Part shown: positions 9,530 to 21,216 of the stretch, in pieces
Numbering within the stretch: the stretch's first letter is position 1
Layout of the letters: every line of letters starts with the position of its first letter
Assembly: GCA_002730975.1 (NCBI GenBank)
Contig: PCBO01000049.1
Location: forward strand, 6,943-64,143
Source of the DNA: Opitutia bacterium
Lineage (GTDB): Bacteria > Verrucomicrobiota > Verrucomicrobiia > Opitutales > Seribacteraceae
DNA: 57,201 nucleotides
Reading direction: 5' to 3'
Notes under the pieces: generated by a model
The model's database searches: none
Told to the model about the DNA's origin: nothing
The model's input: only the letters and a program-made list of their open reading frames with translations
Program-made: the position numbers and the translations under genes

Positions 9530-9640
9530 TCAGATCACCTCAGAAACCCACAAGATAACGGCAGACGCAAAAAAAACGATAAGCGAACCGGCAAGCCAAT
9601 GCACGTTCACCATAACGAATCCTCCCAAGACGTAACGCAT
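9530..9640 (-). CDS. Small single-span membrane ORF, or displaced C-terminus of the ORF at 9540-9842
   Basis: 36 codons, starting MRYVLGGFVMVNVHW and followed by a strongly hydrophobic helix ending WVSEVI. It overlaps the last third of the upstream ORF in the +1 frame. Within the overlap this frame looks protein-like, while the other frame gives the unlikely tail ALACRFAYRFFCVCRYL. AAGGGA lies about 10 bases before the ATG, an acceptable ribosome binding site. Either this is a separate small membrane protein translated by overlap, or the two ORFs are one gene split by a frameshift near 9640-9665. No family recognised. Confidence 0.4.
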   Translation of the reverse strand: MRYVLGGFVMVNVHWLAGSLIVFFASAVILWVSEVI

Positions 9641-9842
9641 GAGAAAGCATTCCCTTGATCAGGAAGGAAACTTTATCGCTCGTCCAAATGCTCATCAGAA
9701 TGTACCCAAAAGGGAGAACCCAAAAGCTCAAACAACCCCAACCCGCGTCTTTCGTCGCCGCATAGACCGACAATCCGAAAAAAACGCTGAAGATTATTCC
9801 ACAAATAAAACGGAAACCTTTAACAAGGGCCAGCTGAGTCAA
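9540..9842 (-). CDS. Small hypothetical membrane protein, possibly frameshifted
   Basis: 100 codons from a TTG at 9842. Two membrane helices are visible: FICGIIFSVFFGLSVYAA (about 12-30) and GCLSFWVLPFGYILMSIW (about 36-54). After about residue 65 the sequence loses membrane-protein character and becomes rich in Arg, Cys and Phe, whereas the +1 frame there encodes a clean third helix (9530-9640). It follows isocitrate dehydrogenase on the same strand, 46 bases after that stop, so it may be read from the same transcript. No Shine-Dalgarno sequence and no known family. The first 65 codons are the credible part. Confidence 0.4.
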   Translation of the reverse strand: MTQLALVKGFRFICGIIFSVFFGLSVYAATKDAGWGCLSFWVLPFGYILMSIWTSDKVSFLIKGMLSHALRLGRIRYGERALACRFAYRFFCVCRYLVGF

Positions 9843-9888
9843 GCCAAGCCCAGCGGGAGTCCACAGGCTACTCTTCGCGGGGCGATTC

Positions 9889-12150
<2,262 letters not shown>

Positions 12151-12317
12151 TTAACCTACTTCGGGTTTATTCGGGCTATTCCTCTGCAGGAATCCGACAA
12201 AAGACCGTCGTGTGATATTCTCGTACGGCAAGGCTATTCGGCTTGTCTGATCGAACTCCTTCAATACGATTTAAGATGTGCCGATGTCCTGACAAGTAAA
12301 ACGCAGTTAAAAACAAT

Positions 12318-15300
12318 ATGTTTAAATTCTCCCTTAAATTCGCCCTAACTCTTCTTATGCTAATGCCCGCCTTCGGCTGGGCCAAGACCAAGGTAGTCTT
12401 GATCTCCGGTCGCGACAGCCACGGCTCAAGCGCCCACAACTGGGGAGACGGAGTGGATCTTCTGTCCAATGCCCTGACCAAGGAATCCGGACTTGCCATA
12501 GAAACGGCCATTTACAAGGGAGGATGGCCGAAAGATCCTTCGATATTTAAGGGAGCCGCCACCGTAGTCGTTCTCTCGGACGGCGGAGGGAGGCACCCGA
12601 TCAACAAGCACCTCAAGGAATTCGACGCCTTAGCCGATAAGGGAGTGGGCTTGGTCTGTGTGCACTACGCGGTGGAAGTTCCCAAGGGCGCCCCGGGTAA
12701 CATGTTCGTCAAGTGGATCGGTGGATACTTCGAGACCTTCTGGTCGGTCAACCCTCACTGGACGGCCGAGTTCAAGTCCATGCCCAAGCATCCTGTCGCC
12801 AATGGGGTAAAGCCATTCACCTTGAAGGACGAATGGTACTACCACATGCGTTTTCGCGATGGAATGAAGGGAGTCACCCCTATCCTCAGCGCCTTACCCC
12901 CTGCGGACACACTTAAGCGCGGAGACGGCCCACACAGCAATAACCCGGCGGTAAGGAAGGCGGTTCTTGAACGGAAGGAAAAGCAGCACGTTGCTTGGGC
13001 ATCGGAGAGAGAGAACGGGCAACGGGGATTCGGAACGACAGGCGCCCATCATCACAAATCTTGGGATCAAGATGATTTTCGCACCTGCGTACTCAACGCA
13101 ATCGTCTGGACAGCCAAGCTAGAGGTTCCCAAAGGTGGAGTGAAATCACTCCCCAACCCAACGAGCAGGCTCGGGGGCAAAAATAGCGCATCAGCCGGCC
13201 CAAAGACTAAACCGCTCGTCGCCAAGGACGCTCTCTTTGCAACTAAAGTCATCACCACCAAGACCAAGGGACACGCCGGTGAAATCAAGGCAAACGTAAA
13301 AGGGGCAAAGGATCTATATCTGGTCATGGCCGATGGTGGGGACGGACACTCCTGCGACTGGGCGGCTTGGGTGGAACCTCGTCTGGTCGATTCAAACGGC
13401 AAAGAGACCAAATTAACTGAGCTCAAGTGGAAGTCCGCAAGCACGGGTTGGGGAGGAGTCAAGATCAACAAGAACTGCGAAGGTAAACCCTTGAAAATAA
13501 ACGGCAAGCCGGTTGCCTACGGTATTGGCGCCCATGCCAACAGCGTGATTCACTACCAACTCCCCAACGGACACAAATTTGAAAAGTTTCTAGCACGAGG
13601 AGGATTGGACGAGGGTGGAAGCAAGCAACAGGGAGGCACCAAGACCAGCGTGCAATTTTTGGTATTCGACAAGCCCGCGCATCTCGGAAGCATCTCCAAG
13701 GCCGCGGCCAAGGATCGTGGGCTTGCCCCCAGCATCGATCATTACCCGCCGGATCAATTAGTCATGGCCGAAGAAGGGCTGGAGGTCACGCTTTGGGCAA
13801 AGTCTCCCCTCTTTTACAACCCGACGAACATGGACATCGACTACAAGGGGCGTATTTGGGTGGCGGAAGGACGAAATTACAGAGGAAGAAGAACCGAAGC
13901 CGCCGGCGACCGGATCGTAGTGGTCGAGGACAAGGACGGTGACGGAGTAGCAGATAGTTCCCATGTCTTCGTACAGGAAAAGAGTTTCATCTCACCCCTC
14001 GGCGTGGCCGTAGTCGACAACCGTATCATCGTTTCCCAACCGCCCGACTTGATCGTGTACACCGACGTCAACCGGAACGCAGTATTCGAAGAGGGTGTAG
14101 ACAAGCGCGAGGTTTTGCTGACCGGATTCGACGGAAACAACCACGACCATAGCCTGCACTCGGTAACGGTCGGTCCGAATGGACAGTACTATTTCAACCA
14201 TGGGAACAAAGGCTCGAAAGTCACCGACAAGGAAGGCTGGCAACTGAACGCAGGCAGTTTTTACTCGTCGAGAAACGTATCGGGATTGCCAAGCGGGGAC
14301 GGACAAGTATATGTCGGCGGAGTCGCTCTTCGCGTAAACCCCGACGGAACCGGCTTGCGTCCGATCGGGCACAATTTCCGCAATTCGTACGAACAGGCGG
14401 TAAGTTCTTTCGGGGACGTTTTCCAGAACGACAACGATGATCCCCCGGCCAGCCGCACGGCCTGGTTGATGGAATATGGAAACATGGGATTCGCCTCTCG
14501 CAACGGAAAGCGCAATTGGAGGGCCGACATCATGCCCGGACAAACAACACAAGTGGGCGAGTGGAGACAGGAAGATCCCGGAACGGTACCGGCCGGTGAC
14601 GTTTACGGCGGAGGTTCGCCCACAGGAATCGCCTTTTACGAAAACGGGATTATGGAAGACAGGTTCGGGGGATACGTCATCAGTTGCGAACCCGCGCGTA
14701 ATACTTTATTTGGATATCATCCGAAACTCGAGGGCGCGGGCATCACCCTGCCCGAGCGCGATATTTTCATCACCAGCAACCCGAAGAAAAATTTTGCAGG
14801 TGCCGACTTCAGGAATGCCGGCGGCCAAATCGGTTACATCACCCTCTTCCGTCCAAGCGACGTCACGGTAGGCCCGGACGGCGCCGTTTACGTCGCCGAC
14901 TGGTTCGATGCACGAGTGGGCGGACACAGCACCCGAGACGTCGGTCAGACCGGCGCGATTTACCGGATCGCGCCCAAGGGAGCCAAACTTTCAGTCCCTA
15001 AGTTCGACCTTTCCTCCACCAGCGGACAAATCAAGGCTCTTCGCAATCCATCCCCTAATGTGCGCGAACTCGGACGGGCACCTCTAGAGGCAGCAGGTGC
15101 AAAATCAATTCCCGCGGTCAAGAAATTGCTCGATGACCCGAATCGTTTCATCCAAGCCCGGGCAACCTGGTTACTGGCAAAACTCGGTCCGGAAGGACTG
15201 TCCGTAGTCGAGGCCCGCCTCAAGCACAAGGATCCCCAAGTACGTATTTGCGCATTCCGGGCCCTTAGGCATGAGAACCATCGGGCTCTGGAACATGCGG

Positions 15301-16289
15301 CGAAACTGGCCGGCGACTCATCACCCTTGGTTCGCAGGGAAGTGGCCTTGGCCCTCCGTTATGTTCCTTTCGAAAAATCCCGTGACCTGCTTCTCCAGAT
15401 TGCCGATGGGTATGATGGGAAGGACCGCTATTATGTGGAAGCTTTTGGAATAGGCTGTACCGACAAGGAGGAAAAGGTCTACGCCGCCTTGCGAAACAAG
15501 CGCTCGAGCAAGAAATTCAATCCAGAATATGCCGGACTAGTCTGGAGGTTGCACCCGGTCAGTGCGGTGAACGAGCTAAAGAGTTGGGCAATGGACAAGG
15601 AAAACGATGATGCGTTCAGGCGATCCATGCTCTTTGCCATCAGCTTGATCGAAGCCCCTCAGGCAGCCACCGCAATGGTGGAAATAGCAAAAGGAACGGA
15701 AGGAGAAACGGCCAAGCTCGCTTCCATATTCATCGACAAGCGCGACCAAGGAATTTGGAACCCCTACAAGGCAAAGGATCAACTCTCGGGTAAACCGGCC
15801 GGACCGACCGTTTACGTCGACAGGCTCGCGCCTCTTGAATTCGGACCCGAGGTCAAATTGCCCAAGGCCCCTGAAATCCTTTCGCTCAAGGGAGATGCAA
15901 AGAAAGGCAAGGCCTTGATCGGACGGTGCTACGTTTGCCACAAGATCGGATCCTCCGGCGTAGAGTTCGGACCGGCGTTGGCCGGATGGGGAAGCGGGCA
16001 AACGCGCGAAATCATTCTCAATTCGATTCTCGATCCATCGGCCGAACTTTCACACGGTTTCGAAGGTACGGAACTCATCGTCAAAGGAGACAAGAAAATC
16101 CAAGGTTTCATGCAAGCCGAAGGCGATCCGGTGGTCATTCGCGTTTTCGGAGGAGAGGACCTCGTAATCGCGAAAGCGGACATCCATTCGCGCAAACAAG
16201 TGAAGAACTCGTTTATGGCTCCGGCCAGTCGCTTGGGACTCGATGCCCAGCAGTTACGCGACGTGGTGGAATACCTAAAATTAAACTGA
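12318..16289 (+). CDS. PVC-type cytochrome c dehydrogenase with N-terminal ThuA and NPCBM domains
   Basis: 1323 residues, exported by a signal peptide (about 1-22, LTLLMLMPAFGWAK). Domains in order: ThuA-like (about 24-260, VVLISGRDSHGSSAHNW); an NPCBM-type carbohydrate-binding domain (about 305-455, including VAYGIGAHANSVIHYQL); a PVC-type membrane-bound dehydrogenase beta-propeller (about 478-880, starting DQLVMAEEGLEVTLWAKSPL); HEAT-like repeats (about 895-1085, FIQARATWLLAKLG); and a C-terminal cytochrome c domain (about 1187-1323) with heme site CYVCH at about 1204-1208. Proteins of this kind are proposed to oxidise sugars or their lactones in the periplasm and pass electrons to a c-type chain, but the reaction is not established. 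SelO starts 30 bases downstream on the same strand. Confidence 0.9.
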   Translation: MFKFSLKFALTLLMLMPAFGWAKTKVVLISGRDSHGSSAHNWGDGVDLLSNALTKESGLAIETAIYKGGWPKDPSIFKGAATVVVLSDGGGRHPINKHLKEFDALADKGVGLVCVHYAVEVPKGAPGNMFVKWIGGYFETFWSVNPHWTAEFKSMPKHPVANGVKPFTLKDEWYYHMRFRDGMKGVTPILSALPPADTLKRGDGPHSNNPAVRKAVLERKEKQHVAWASERENGQRGFGTTGAHHHKSWDQDDFRTCVLNAIVWTAKLEVPKGGVKSLPNPTSRLGGKNSASAGPKTKPLVAKDALFATKVITTKTKGHAGEIKANVKGAKDLYLVMADGGDGHSCDWAAWVEPRLVDSNGKETKLTELKWKSASTGWGGVKINKNCEGKPLKINGKPVAYGIGAHANSVIHYQLPNGHKFEKFLARGGLDEGGSKQQGGTKTSVQFLVFDKPAHLGSISKAAAKDRGLAPSIDHYPPDQLVMAEEGLEVTLWAKSPLFYNPTNMDIDYKGRIWVAEGRNYRGRRTEAAGDRIVVVEDKDGDGVADSSHVFVQEKSFISPLGVAVVDNRIIVSQPPDLIVYTDVNRNAVFEEGVDKREVLLTGFDGNNHDHSLHSVTVGPNGQYYFNHGNKGSKVTDKEGWQLNAGSFYSSRNVSGLPSGDGQVYVGGVALRVNPDGTGLRPIGHNFRNSYEQAVSSFGDVFQNDNDDPPASRTAWLMEYGNMGFASRNGKRNWRADIMPGQTTQVGEWRQEDPGTVPAGDVYGGGSPTGIAFYENGIMEDRFGGYVISCEPARNTLFGYHPKLEGAGITLPERDIFITSNPKKNFAGADFRNAGGQIGYITLFRPSDVTVGPDGAVYVADWFDARVGGHSTRDVGQTGAIYRIAPKGAKLSVPKFDLSSTSGQIKALRNPSPNVRELGRAPLEAAGAKSIPAVKKLLDDPNRFIQARATWLLAKLGPEGLSVVEARLKHKDPQVRICAFRALRHENHRALEHAAKLAGDSSPLVRREVALALRYVPFEKSRDLLLQIADGYDGKDRYYVEAFGIGCTDKEEKVYAALRNKRSSKKFNPEYAGLVWRLHPVSAVNELKSWAMDKENDDAFRRSMLFAISLIEAPQAATAMVEIAKGTEGETAKLASIFIDKRDQGIWNPYKAKDQLSGKPAGPTVYVDRLAPLEFGPEVKLPKAPEILSLKGDAKKGKALIGRCYVCHKIGSSGVEFGPALAGWGSGQTREIILNSILDPSAELSHGFEGTELIVKGDKKIQGFMQAEGDPVVIRVFGGEDLVIAKADIHSRKQVKNSFMAPASRLGLDAQQLRDVVEYLKLN

Positions 16290-16319
16290 ACACCCTCGGG
16301 CGGTTCATTTTAAAACGGA

Positions 16320-17774
16320 ATGACTAAATCCGGTTTCCAATTGGAAAGTACCTACGCGGAACTGCCTGGGGTCTTTTTCTCAAAACTTTCACCGTCTCCG
16401 GTCAGCCAACCGGAGCTCTTGATCTTCAATGAAAAGCTAGCTGACGTGATCGGTCTCGACCTCTCAGGCATGAGCGGGGAAGAACGAACCAAGCTCCTTT
16501 CCGGAAACTTCGTCCCCGACGGAACCGCCCCCCTGGCCCAAGCTTATGCGGGCCATCAATTCGGAAATTTCACGATGCTTGGGGACGGACGGGCTCTTTT
16601 GCTAGGTGAACACCTCACCCCATCCGGTCAACGCCTCGATCTTCAGTTCAAGGGTTCGGGAAGAACTCCCTATTCTCGAGGAGGAGACGGGCGGGCCGCC
16701 TTGGGGCCGATGCTTCGGGAATACGTCATAAGTGAAGCCATGCATGCACTCGGGATTCCCACCACACGTAGTCTTGCCGTCGTCGCTACAGGGGAAACAG
16801 TGCATAGGGAAAACGAATTGCCCGGAGCAATTCTGACTCGTATCGCCGGCTCGCACCTACGGGTGGGAACCTTTGAATTTGCATCCATGCATGAAGACAA
16901 GGCAATCACCCAATCCCTTCTCGACTACCTCATCGAACGGCACTTTCCCGAGATCAAGGAAAAGGAAAACCAAGCCCTAGCCCTGCTCGAAGCGACCGTC
17001 GAGCAACAGGCCGATCTAATTACCCATTGGATGAGAGTGGGCTTTATCCACGGTGTCATGAACACCGACAACATGGCCCTATCCGGAGAAACGATCGATT
17101 ACGGTCCCTGTGCCTTCATGGACGCCTTCGCCCCCGATACGGTCTTCAGCTCGATCGATCACAAGGGGCGCTACGCTTATGTAAATCAGCCGTACATCGC
17201 CCAATGGAATCTCGCTCGCCTAGCCGAAAGCCTGCTCCCGTTGATCCACGAAGAAAGCCAAGAGGCCATTGCCATGGCCGAGGACTCCCTCAACGGATTC
17301 GAGCAGGTTTACAAAGCCAAATGGCTCTCCATGATGGGAACTAAGCTCGGGTTCGCCGAGGTAAGCGAGGATGATGAAAAGCTGATCACCGAGTTGCTCG
17401 ATTGGATGGATGAGAATTCAACCGACTTCACCAATACCTTCCGTGACTTGAGCAAGGGAGATCATCCGGCAGGTGAACTGTACAGCACCGAAAACTTCCA
17501 AGCTTGGCACACCCGCTGGCAGGAGCGACTCAGGGACGAAGTACAAGACTTGGAGTCATCCCTCGCCCTCATGCGGTCCGTCAACCCAGCCGTCATTCCC
17601 CGCAACCACAAGGTCGAGGAAACCCTGCAAGCCGGAGAGGAAGGTGACCTAAAGCCCTTCCAAGAGCTTTTGAAGGCCCTCGAGAAACCATACGAAGACG
17701 GAGAGCACCTCAAGCCCTACCAACCCCCTCCGAAACCGGAAGAAAAGGTACTGCAAACCTTTTGCGGAACATAA
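16320..17774 (+). CDS. selO: Protein adenylyltransferase SelO (YdiU/UPF0061 family)
   Basis: 484 residues, the usual length for SelO, a pseudokinase-fold enzyme that transfers AMP from ATP to Ser, Thr or Tyr of target proteins. The glycine-rich region and conserved lysine are in LQFKGSGRTPYSRGGDGRAA (about 105-125). The segment FIHGVMNTDNMALSGETIDY followed by GP (about 240-260) holds the Asn and Asp metal ligands. The C-terminus ends QTFCGT with a near-terminal Cys, as in many non-selenoprotein members. The metallophosphoesterase gene follows after 19 bases and a deoxynucleoside kinase after that, so the three may be co-transcribed. In other bacteria SelO is linked to redox stress; no regulatory evidence is visible here. 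Confidence 0.94.
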   Translation: MTKSGFQLESTYAELPGVFFSKLSPSPVSQPELLIFNEKLADVIGLDLSGMSGEERTKLLSGNFVPDGTAPLAQAYAGHQFGNFTMLGDGRALLLGEHLTPSGQRLDLQFKGSGRTPYSRGGDGRAALGPMLREYVISEAMHALGIPTTRSLAVVATGETVHRENELPGAILTRIAGSHLRVGTFEFASMHEDKAITQSLLDYLIERHFPEIKEKENQALALLEATVEQQADLITHWMRVGFIHGVMNTDNMALSGETIDYGPCAFMDAFAPDTVFSSIDHKGRYAYVNQPYIAQWNLARLAESLLPLIHEESQEAIAMAEDSLNGFEQVYKAKWLSMMGTKLGFAEVSEDDEKLITELLDWMDENSTDFTNTFRDLSKGDHPAGELYSTENFQAWHTRWQERLRDEVQDLESSLALMRSVNPAVIPRNHKVEETLQAGEEGDLKPFQELLKALEKPYEDGEHLKPYQPPPKPEEKVLQTFCGT

Positions 17775-17793
17775 GGGGAAAAGTTTCCGATTC

Positions 17794-18870
17794 ATGAAAC
17801 TTTTTCCGATACCCAGTCTCTGTCTTTTCTTGTTTTTCGGAAGCCTGTCCCTCGCCGAGGAAAAACGGTACGCCTTCATCGTTTGCGGAGATCCGCAATA
17901 CCATGCCGAGAAATCGGCTACCCCAAAAGCTCTCGATCCGTTCTCGGAAGAAGCCATGGAACGATTCATTCGCCTGGCCGGTTCCTTGGCCGGCAAGGAG
18001 ATCCCCGCTGCTCTAGGCGGGGGGAAGGTATCGACCAATCTGCTCGGGATGATCGTTACTGGCGACCTTATCGACAGCGCCGATAAAAACGGCGGGCCTT
18101 ACCCAGCCATGCAACGTTTCGAATGGAAGCGCTACAAGGCGGACTTTGGATTGACAGGCAAGGACGGTCGACTCCCCTACCCGGTCTACGAACTCCATGG
18201 CAACCATGACGGCCCACAAGGTGATACCTTTATCATCGATGACATCATCGCGAGGAACAAGAAACGACCCAACCTGGCTATGATTTCCGAAAACGGCCTG
18301 CACTACTCCTGGGATTGGGGCCCTCTGCATTTGGTGAACCTCGGTATGTTCGCAGGTGCGGGCGACAAGCGCAGAAAGGATCATCATTACGCTCCCCGCT
18401 CGAGCCTGGAGTTCCTCGAGAAAGATTTAGAGGAAACAATCGGTTCCTCGGGCAGACCGATCGTCCTGTCCTTTCACCTCCATCCGTTCGGTCCGCATTT
18501 CGACTGGCCCGAGGAAGACTTGGTCGCCTTTTGGGCGCTGATCGAACGATACAACGTCGTTGCTCTCTTCCACGGCCACACCCATGGGTCTCCACCCAGC
18601 CGAACCAGATGGAATGGAAAAGAATTCAACCGAAACCTCAAGGAAGGAGTTTGGGTATTCAACCCCGATGATGCGGGAGCTGCGAAGACGAACCCAAGGA
18701 ATCCGACCGAAGGGGTCGGGCTTCGCCACGGGTTTCTTTACCTCGAAGTGATCGACAGGGCTGGCGACGCCGATGATCAAATGATCGTGCTCACCTATGC
18801 ATCCAAGGACAATTGGAAGACTCATCAATGGGATAAACGCTGGGCGGTGAAGATCACCATTCCGAAATAA
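17794..18870 (+). CDS. Secreted calcineurin-like metallophosphoesterase
   Basis: 358 residues with a signal peptide (about 1-21, LCLFLFFGSLSLAEE). The two-metal phosphoesterase motifs are present in order: CGDPQYH (about 31), VTGDLID (about 88), HGNHDGP (about 134), LSFHLHP (about 226) and LFHGHTHG (about 258). The fold and motifs match the calcineurin-like superfamily; the exported location suggests a phosphodiester, lipid or polysaccharide phosphate substrate outside the cytoplasm, which cannot be specified. The purine-rich AGGGGAAAAG lies upstream of the ATG. It is 19 bases after SelO and 62 bases before the kinase gene. Confidence 0.88.
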   Translation: MKLFPIPSLCLFLFFGSLSLAEEKRYAFIVCGDPQYHAEKSATPKALDPFSEEAMERFIRLAGSLAGKEIPAALGGGKVSTNLLGMIVTGDLIDSADKNGGPYPAMQRFEWKRYKADFGLTGKDGRLPYPVYELHGNHDGPQGDTFIIDDIIARNKKRPNLAMISENGLHYSWDWGPLHLVNLGMFAGAGDKRRKDHHYAPRSSLEFLEKDLEETIGSSGRPIVLSFHLHPFGPHFDWPEEDLVAFWALIERYNVVALFHGHTHGSPPSRTRWNGKEFNRNLKEGVWVFNPDDAGAAKTNPRNPTEGVGLRHGFLYLEVIDRAGDADDQMIVLTYASKDNWKTHQWDKRWAVKITIPK

Positions 18871-18932
18871 GCGAATGGCTCCCCCACCCCAAGCTTGACC
18901 GAGTTCGTCCGAGCGGTAGAGTCGATGCAATC

Positions 18933-19559
18933 ATGTTCATCGGAATTGCAGGAATCATCGGGGCCGGAAAGAGCACCCTTTGCCAACAACTCGCGGAGCG
19001 CCTAGACTACGAGGCCTTCAAAGAGCCCGTGGAGGACAACCCCTACCTGGCCGACTTCTATGAAGACATGAACCGATGGGGAGCCATGATGCAGCTCCAC
19101 CTTCTCTTCCGCAGGTTCGAACAACACCAGCGCATCGTGTGGAACAAGGAAAAGGGAGCCGTTCAGGATCGGACCATCTACGAAGATACTATTTTCGCCC
19201 GTATGCTTCACGAGGGGGGCTTCATCGACAAGCGCGACTACGAGACCTACGCCGGTCACTTCAACGTCATGAAGCGTTTCCTCGTCTACCCCGACGTCCT
19301 GATCTATTTACGGGTCACCCCGGAAGTCTCCATGCAAAGGATCCAAGAGCGCGGACGGGATGCGGAGGGCGGGATCACGCTCGACTACATGGAAAAACTC
19401 CATCATGGATACGAGAAATTCATTGAGGAAATGGACCATTATACGCGCGTCCTCACGCTCGACTGGAACGCATATAAGGAAGTCGACGAAGTTGCCCGGC
19501 AAGTGAAGGGAAAAGCGGACGAGAACCGCGAATTCCTCCGCGACCTGAAGAGGATCTAG
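18933..19559 (+). CDS. Deoxynucleoside kinase (dGK/dAK family)
   Basis: 208 residues, the normal length for bacterial deoxyguanosine or deoxyadenosine kinases, which phosphorylate deoxynucleosides in the salvage pathway. The P-loop is GIAGIIGAGKST (about 4-15). The substrate segment is FKEPVEDNPYL (about 30-40). The catalytic DRTIYED (about 79-85) corresponds to the DR(S/T) motif, and the lid reads RIQERGRDAEGGI (about 136-148). The family is clear; the preferred base is not. Last gene of the 16320-19559 run, followed by a probable terminator. Confidence 0.92.
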   Translation: MFIGIAGIIGAGKSTLCQQLAERLDYEAFKEPVEDNPYLADFYEDMNRWGAMMQLHLLFRRFEQHQRIVWNKEKGAVQDRTIYEDTIFARMLHEGGFIDKRDYETYAGHFNVMKRFLVYPDVLIYLRVTPEVSMQRIQERGRDAEGGITLDYMEKLHHGYEKFIEEMDHYTRVLTLDWNAYKEVDEVARQVKGKADENREFLRDLKRI

Positions 19560-19578
19560 GGTCGATTAGGCATTCGCT

Positions 19579-19610
19579 CCGATGTGAATCCTCGGGAGCA
19601 TCGGGATTTT
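19579..19610 (+). terminator. Probable intrinsic terminator after the deoxynucleoside kinase gene
   Basis: Inverted repeat CCGATG (19579-19584) and CATCGG (19599-19604) with a 14-base loop, followed by GATTTTC. It lies in the 51-base gap between two convergent genes, directly before the stop of the minus-strand sulfatase, so it is well placed to end the plus-strand transcript. Confidence 0.45.
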
Positions 19611-21071
19611 CTATTTGTTGGAAACGGGCTTGGCGTTGGTTTTGGGAAACCATTTGGCGAGCCGTTTTTTGACCGGATCCAATTCGGGCTTGGCGGCCAA
19701 GTTGGTAAATTCGTCCGGATCCGTCTTGTGGTCGTAGACTTGTTCCGCGCCGTTGGGGTGGAGGATGTAACGGTAGCGCTGCCCACGGGCTGAGTGGTTG
19801 CCTTTCCCCCAGGTGGTAATGGCAGGGCGGTCCCATTTTGCCTTGGGTTCGCGAAGGAGCGAGACGAGGCTCACGCCATCCAAGTCATCCCGTTTGGGTA
19901 GTTTGCAAAGCTCATTGAGGGTGGGATAGAGGTCCAGCAAGCTGACCGGGCGGTCGCAGACGGTTCCGGCCTTGGTAACGTCAGGGGCGACGATGAGAAA
20001 AGGAACCCGAGTGGATTCCTCAAAGAGAGTGAATTTTTCCCACTGTTGCTTTTCGCCAATGTGCATTCCGTGATCGGACCAAAGGGTAATGATTGTGTTC
20101 TTGGCGTGTGGGCTCTGGTCAAGGGCATCGAGAAGTCTGCCTACTTGGGCATCCGCATAACTGATGGAGGCGAGGTATCCGCGTACGGCTCCACCCCACT
20201 CGTCGTTTTCGACCATCCACTTGTGCCACTGCTTTCGTATGCCCGCATGTCCGCGAGGTGGTACGTCGTTGAGGTCGCTTTTTTTTATCTTGGGCAAAAA
20301 GACCTCTTTCTCGGGATAGAGGTCGAAGTACTTGGCTGGGGCGTACCAAGGAATGTGGGGACGGAATATGCCCACTGCGAGAAAGAAAGGTTGCTTGCGT
20401 TTCTTCGTTAATTCACCTTTAGCCCAATCGACCACCTTGTGATCGGCTGTGCCCGACTCGGCCTGATAGTCCGCTCCCCAATCGAAGAAAGCCGGGGGTC
20501 TGCCCTTCTTGTCCTTGCCCACGGCGAGGGGCTTGGAATAAAGATATCCGTTGGATGCACGTTTGGCTTCGGTCGCCTTGGGCCACTGCGGATCAGGCAT
20601 GGGGTCAGTGGCCGATGGCCAGTAGGCGTCCCAAAGCTTGGCTTCGTTTTGTTGTTTGCCGTAGCTATCGTTGATCCAGGAAAGAGCGTGAAAGATCTTT
20701 CCGCCACCGATTGCCCAGTATCCGTTGGCCCGGAAATGTTCGGGGAGGGCGACCGCATCGGCCAAGCGCGGACTGCGCCGCCAGTCCTGTCCGTTGTTAT
20801 AGACTCCCGAGGAGGAAGGCGCCACCCCGGACAAGACCGCCACACGCGAGGGGTTGCATGCGGGAGCGGCGCAGTGGGCGTTGGTGAACAAGGTGCCACG
20901 GGCCGCCAAGCGGTCGAGGTTCGGGGTGTGAACTCCTTTTCTTCCCCCCATGCAGTTCACCCAATCGTTCAGGTCATCCACCGCGATGAAGAGCACGTTG
21001 GGAACAGGCTCTTTTGCTTGGAGGAAACAAAACACGAAAGCAAGAAGGACGAGAAAAAAAGTTTTCTTCAT
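19611..21071 (-). CDS. Secreted sulfatase, iduronate-2-sulfatase-like
   Basis: 486 residues from the ATG at 21071, chosen because it begins a good signal peptide (MKKTFFLVLLAFVFCFLQA); the frame extends further upstream without other support. The domain begins NVLFIAVDDLNDW with the two metal Asp residues. The formylglycine signature is C72-N-P-S-R followed by VAVLSG. The segment TLWSDHGMHIGEKQQWEKFT and the C-terminal YDHKTDPDEFTNLA are typical of the iduronate-2-sulfatase-like branch. It is probably periplasmic or secreted and removes sulfate from uronic acid-containing polysaccharides (inference). Divergent from the next sulfatase with a 145-base spacer, so the pair could share a control region. 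Confidence 0.9.
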   Translation of the reverse strand: MKKTFFLVLLAFVFCFLQAKEPVPNVLFIAVDDLNDWVNCMGGRKGVHTPNLDRLAARGTLFTNAHCAAPACNPSRVAVLSGVAPSSSGVYNNGQDWRRSPRLADAVALPEHFRANGYWAIGGGKIFHALSWINDSYGKQQNEAKLWDAYWPSATDPMPDPQWPKATEAKRASNGYLYSKPLAVGKDKKGRPPAFFDWGADYQAESGTADHKVVDWAKGELTKKRKQPFFLAVGIFRPHIPWYAPAKYFDLYPEKEVFLPKIKKSDLNDVPPRGHAGIRKQWHKWMVENDEWGGAVRGYLASISYADAQVGRLLDALDQSPHAKNTIITLWSDHGMHIGEKQQWEKFTLFEESTRVPFLIVAPDVTKAGTVCDRPVSLLDLYPTLNELCKLPKRDDLDGVSLVSLLREPKAKWDRPAITTWGKGNHSARGQRYRYILHPNGAEQVYDHKTDPDEFTNLAAKPELDPVKKRLAKWFPKTNAKPVSNK

Positions 21072-21216
21072 AAATGGAAAGGTAGGAATTTCAGCACTTG
21101 GTTCGACAAAAGAAGCACGGGTATGATTTCGCAAGGAAAAGAAGGTACTGTTTTAAAGATGGAGGGAAACTCTTCTCGCACTTGACCAAGGAAATTGAGT
21201 CGCTAGGGTCGGAGGG

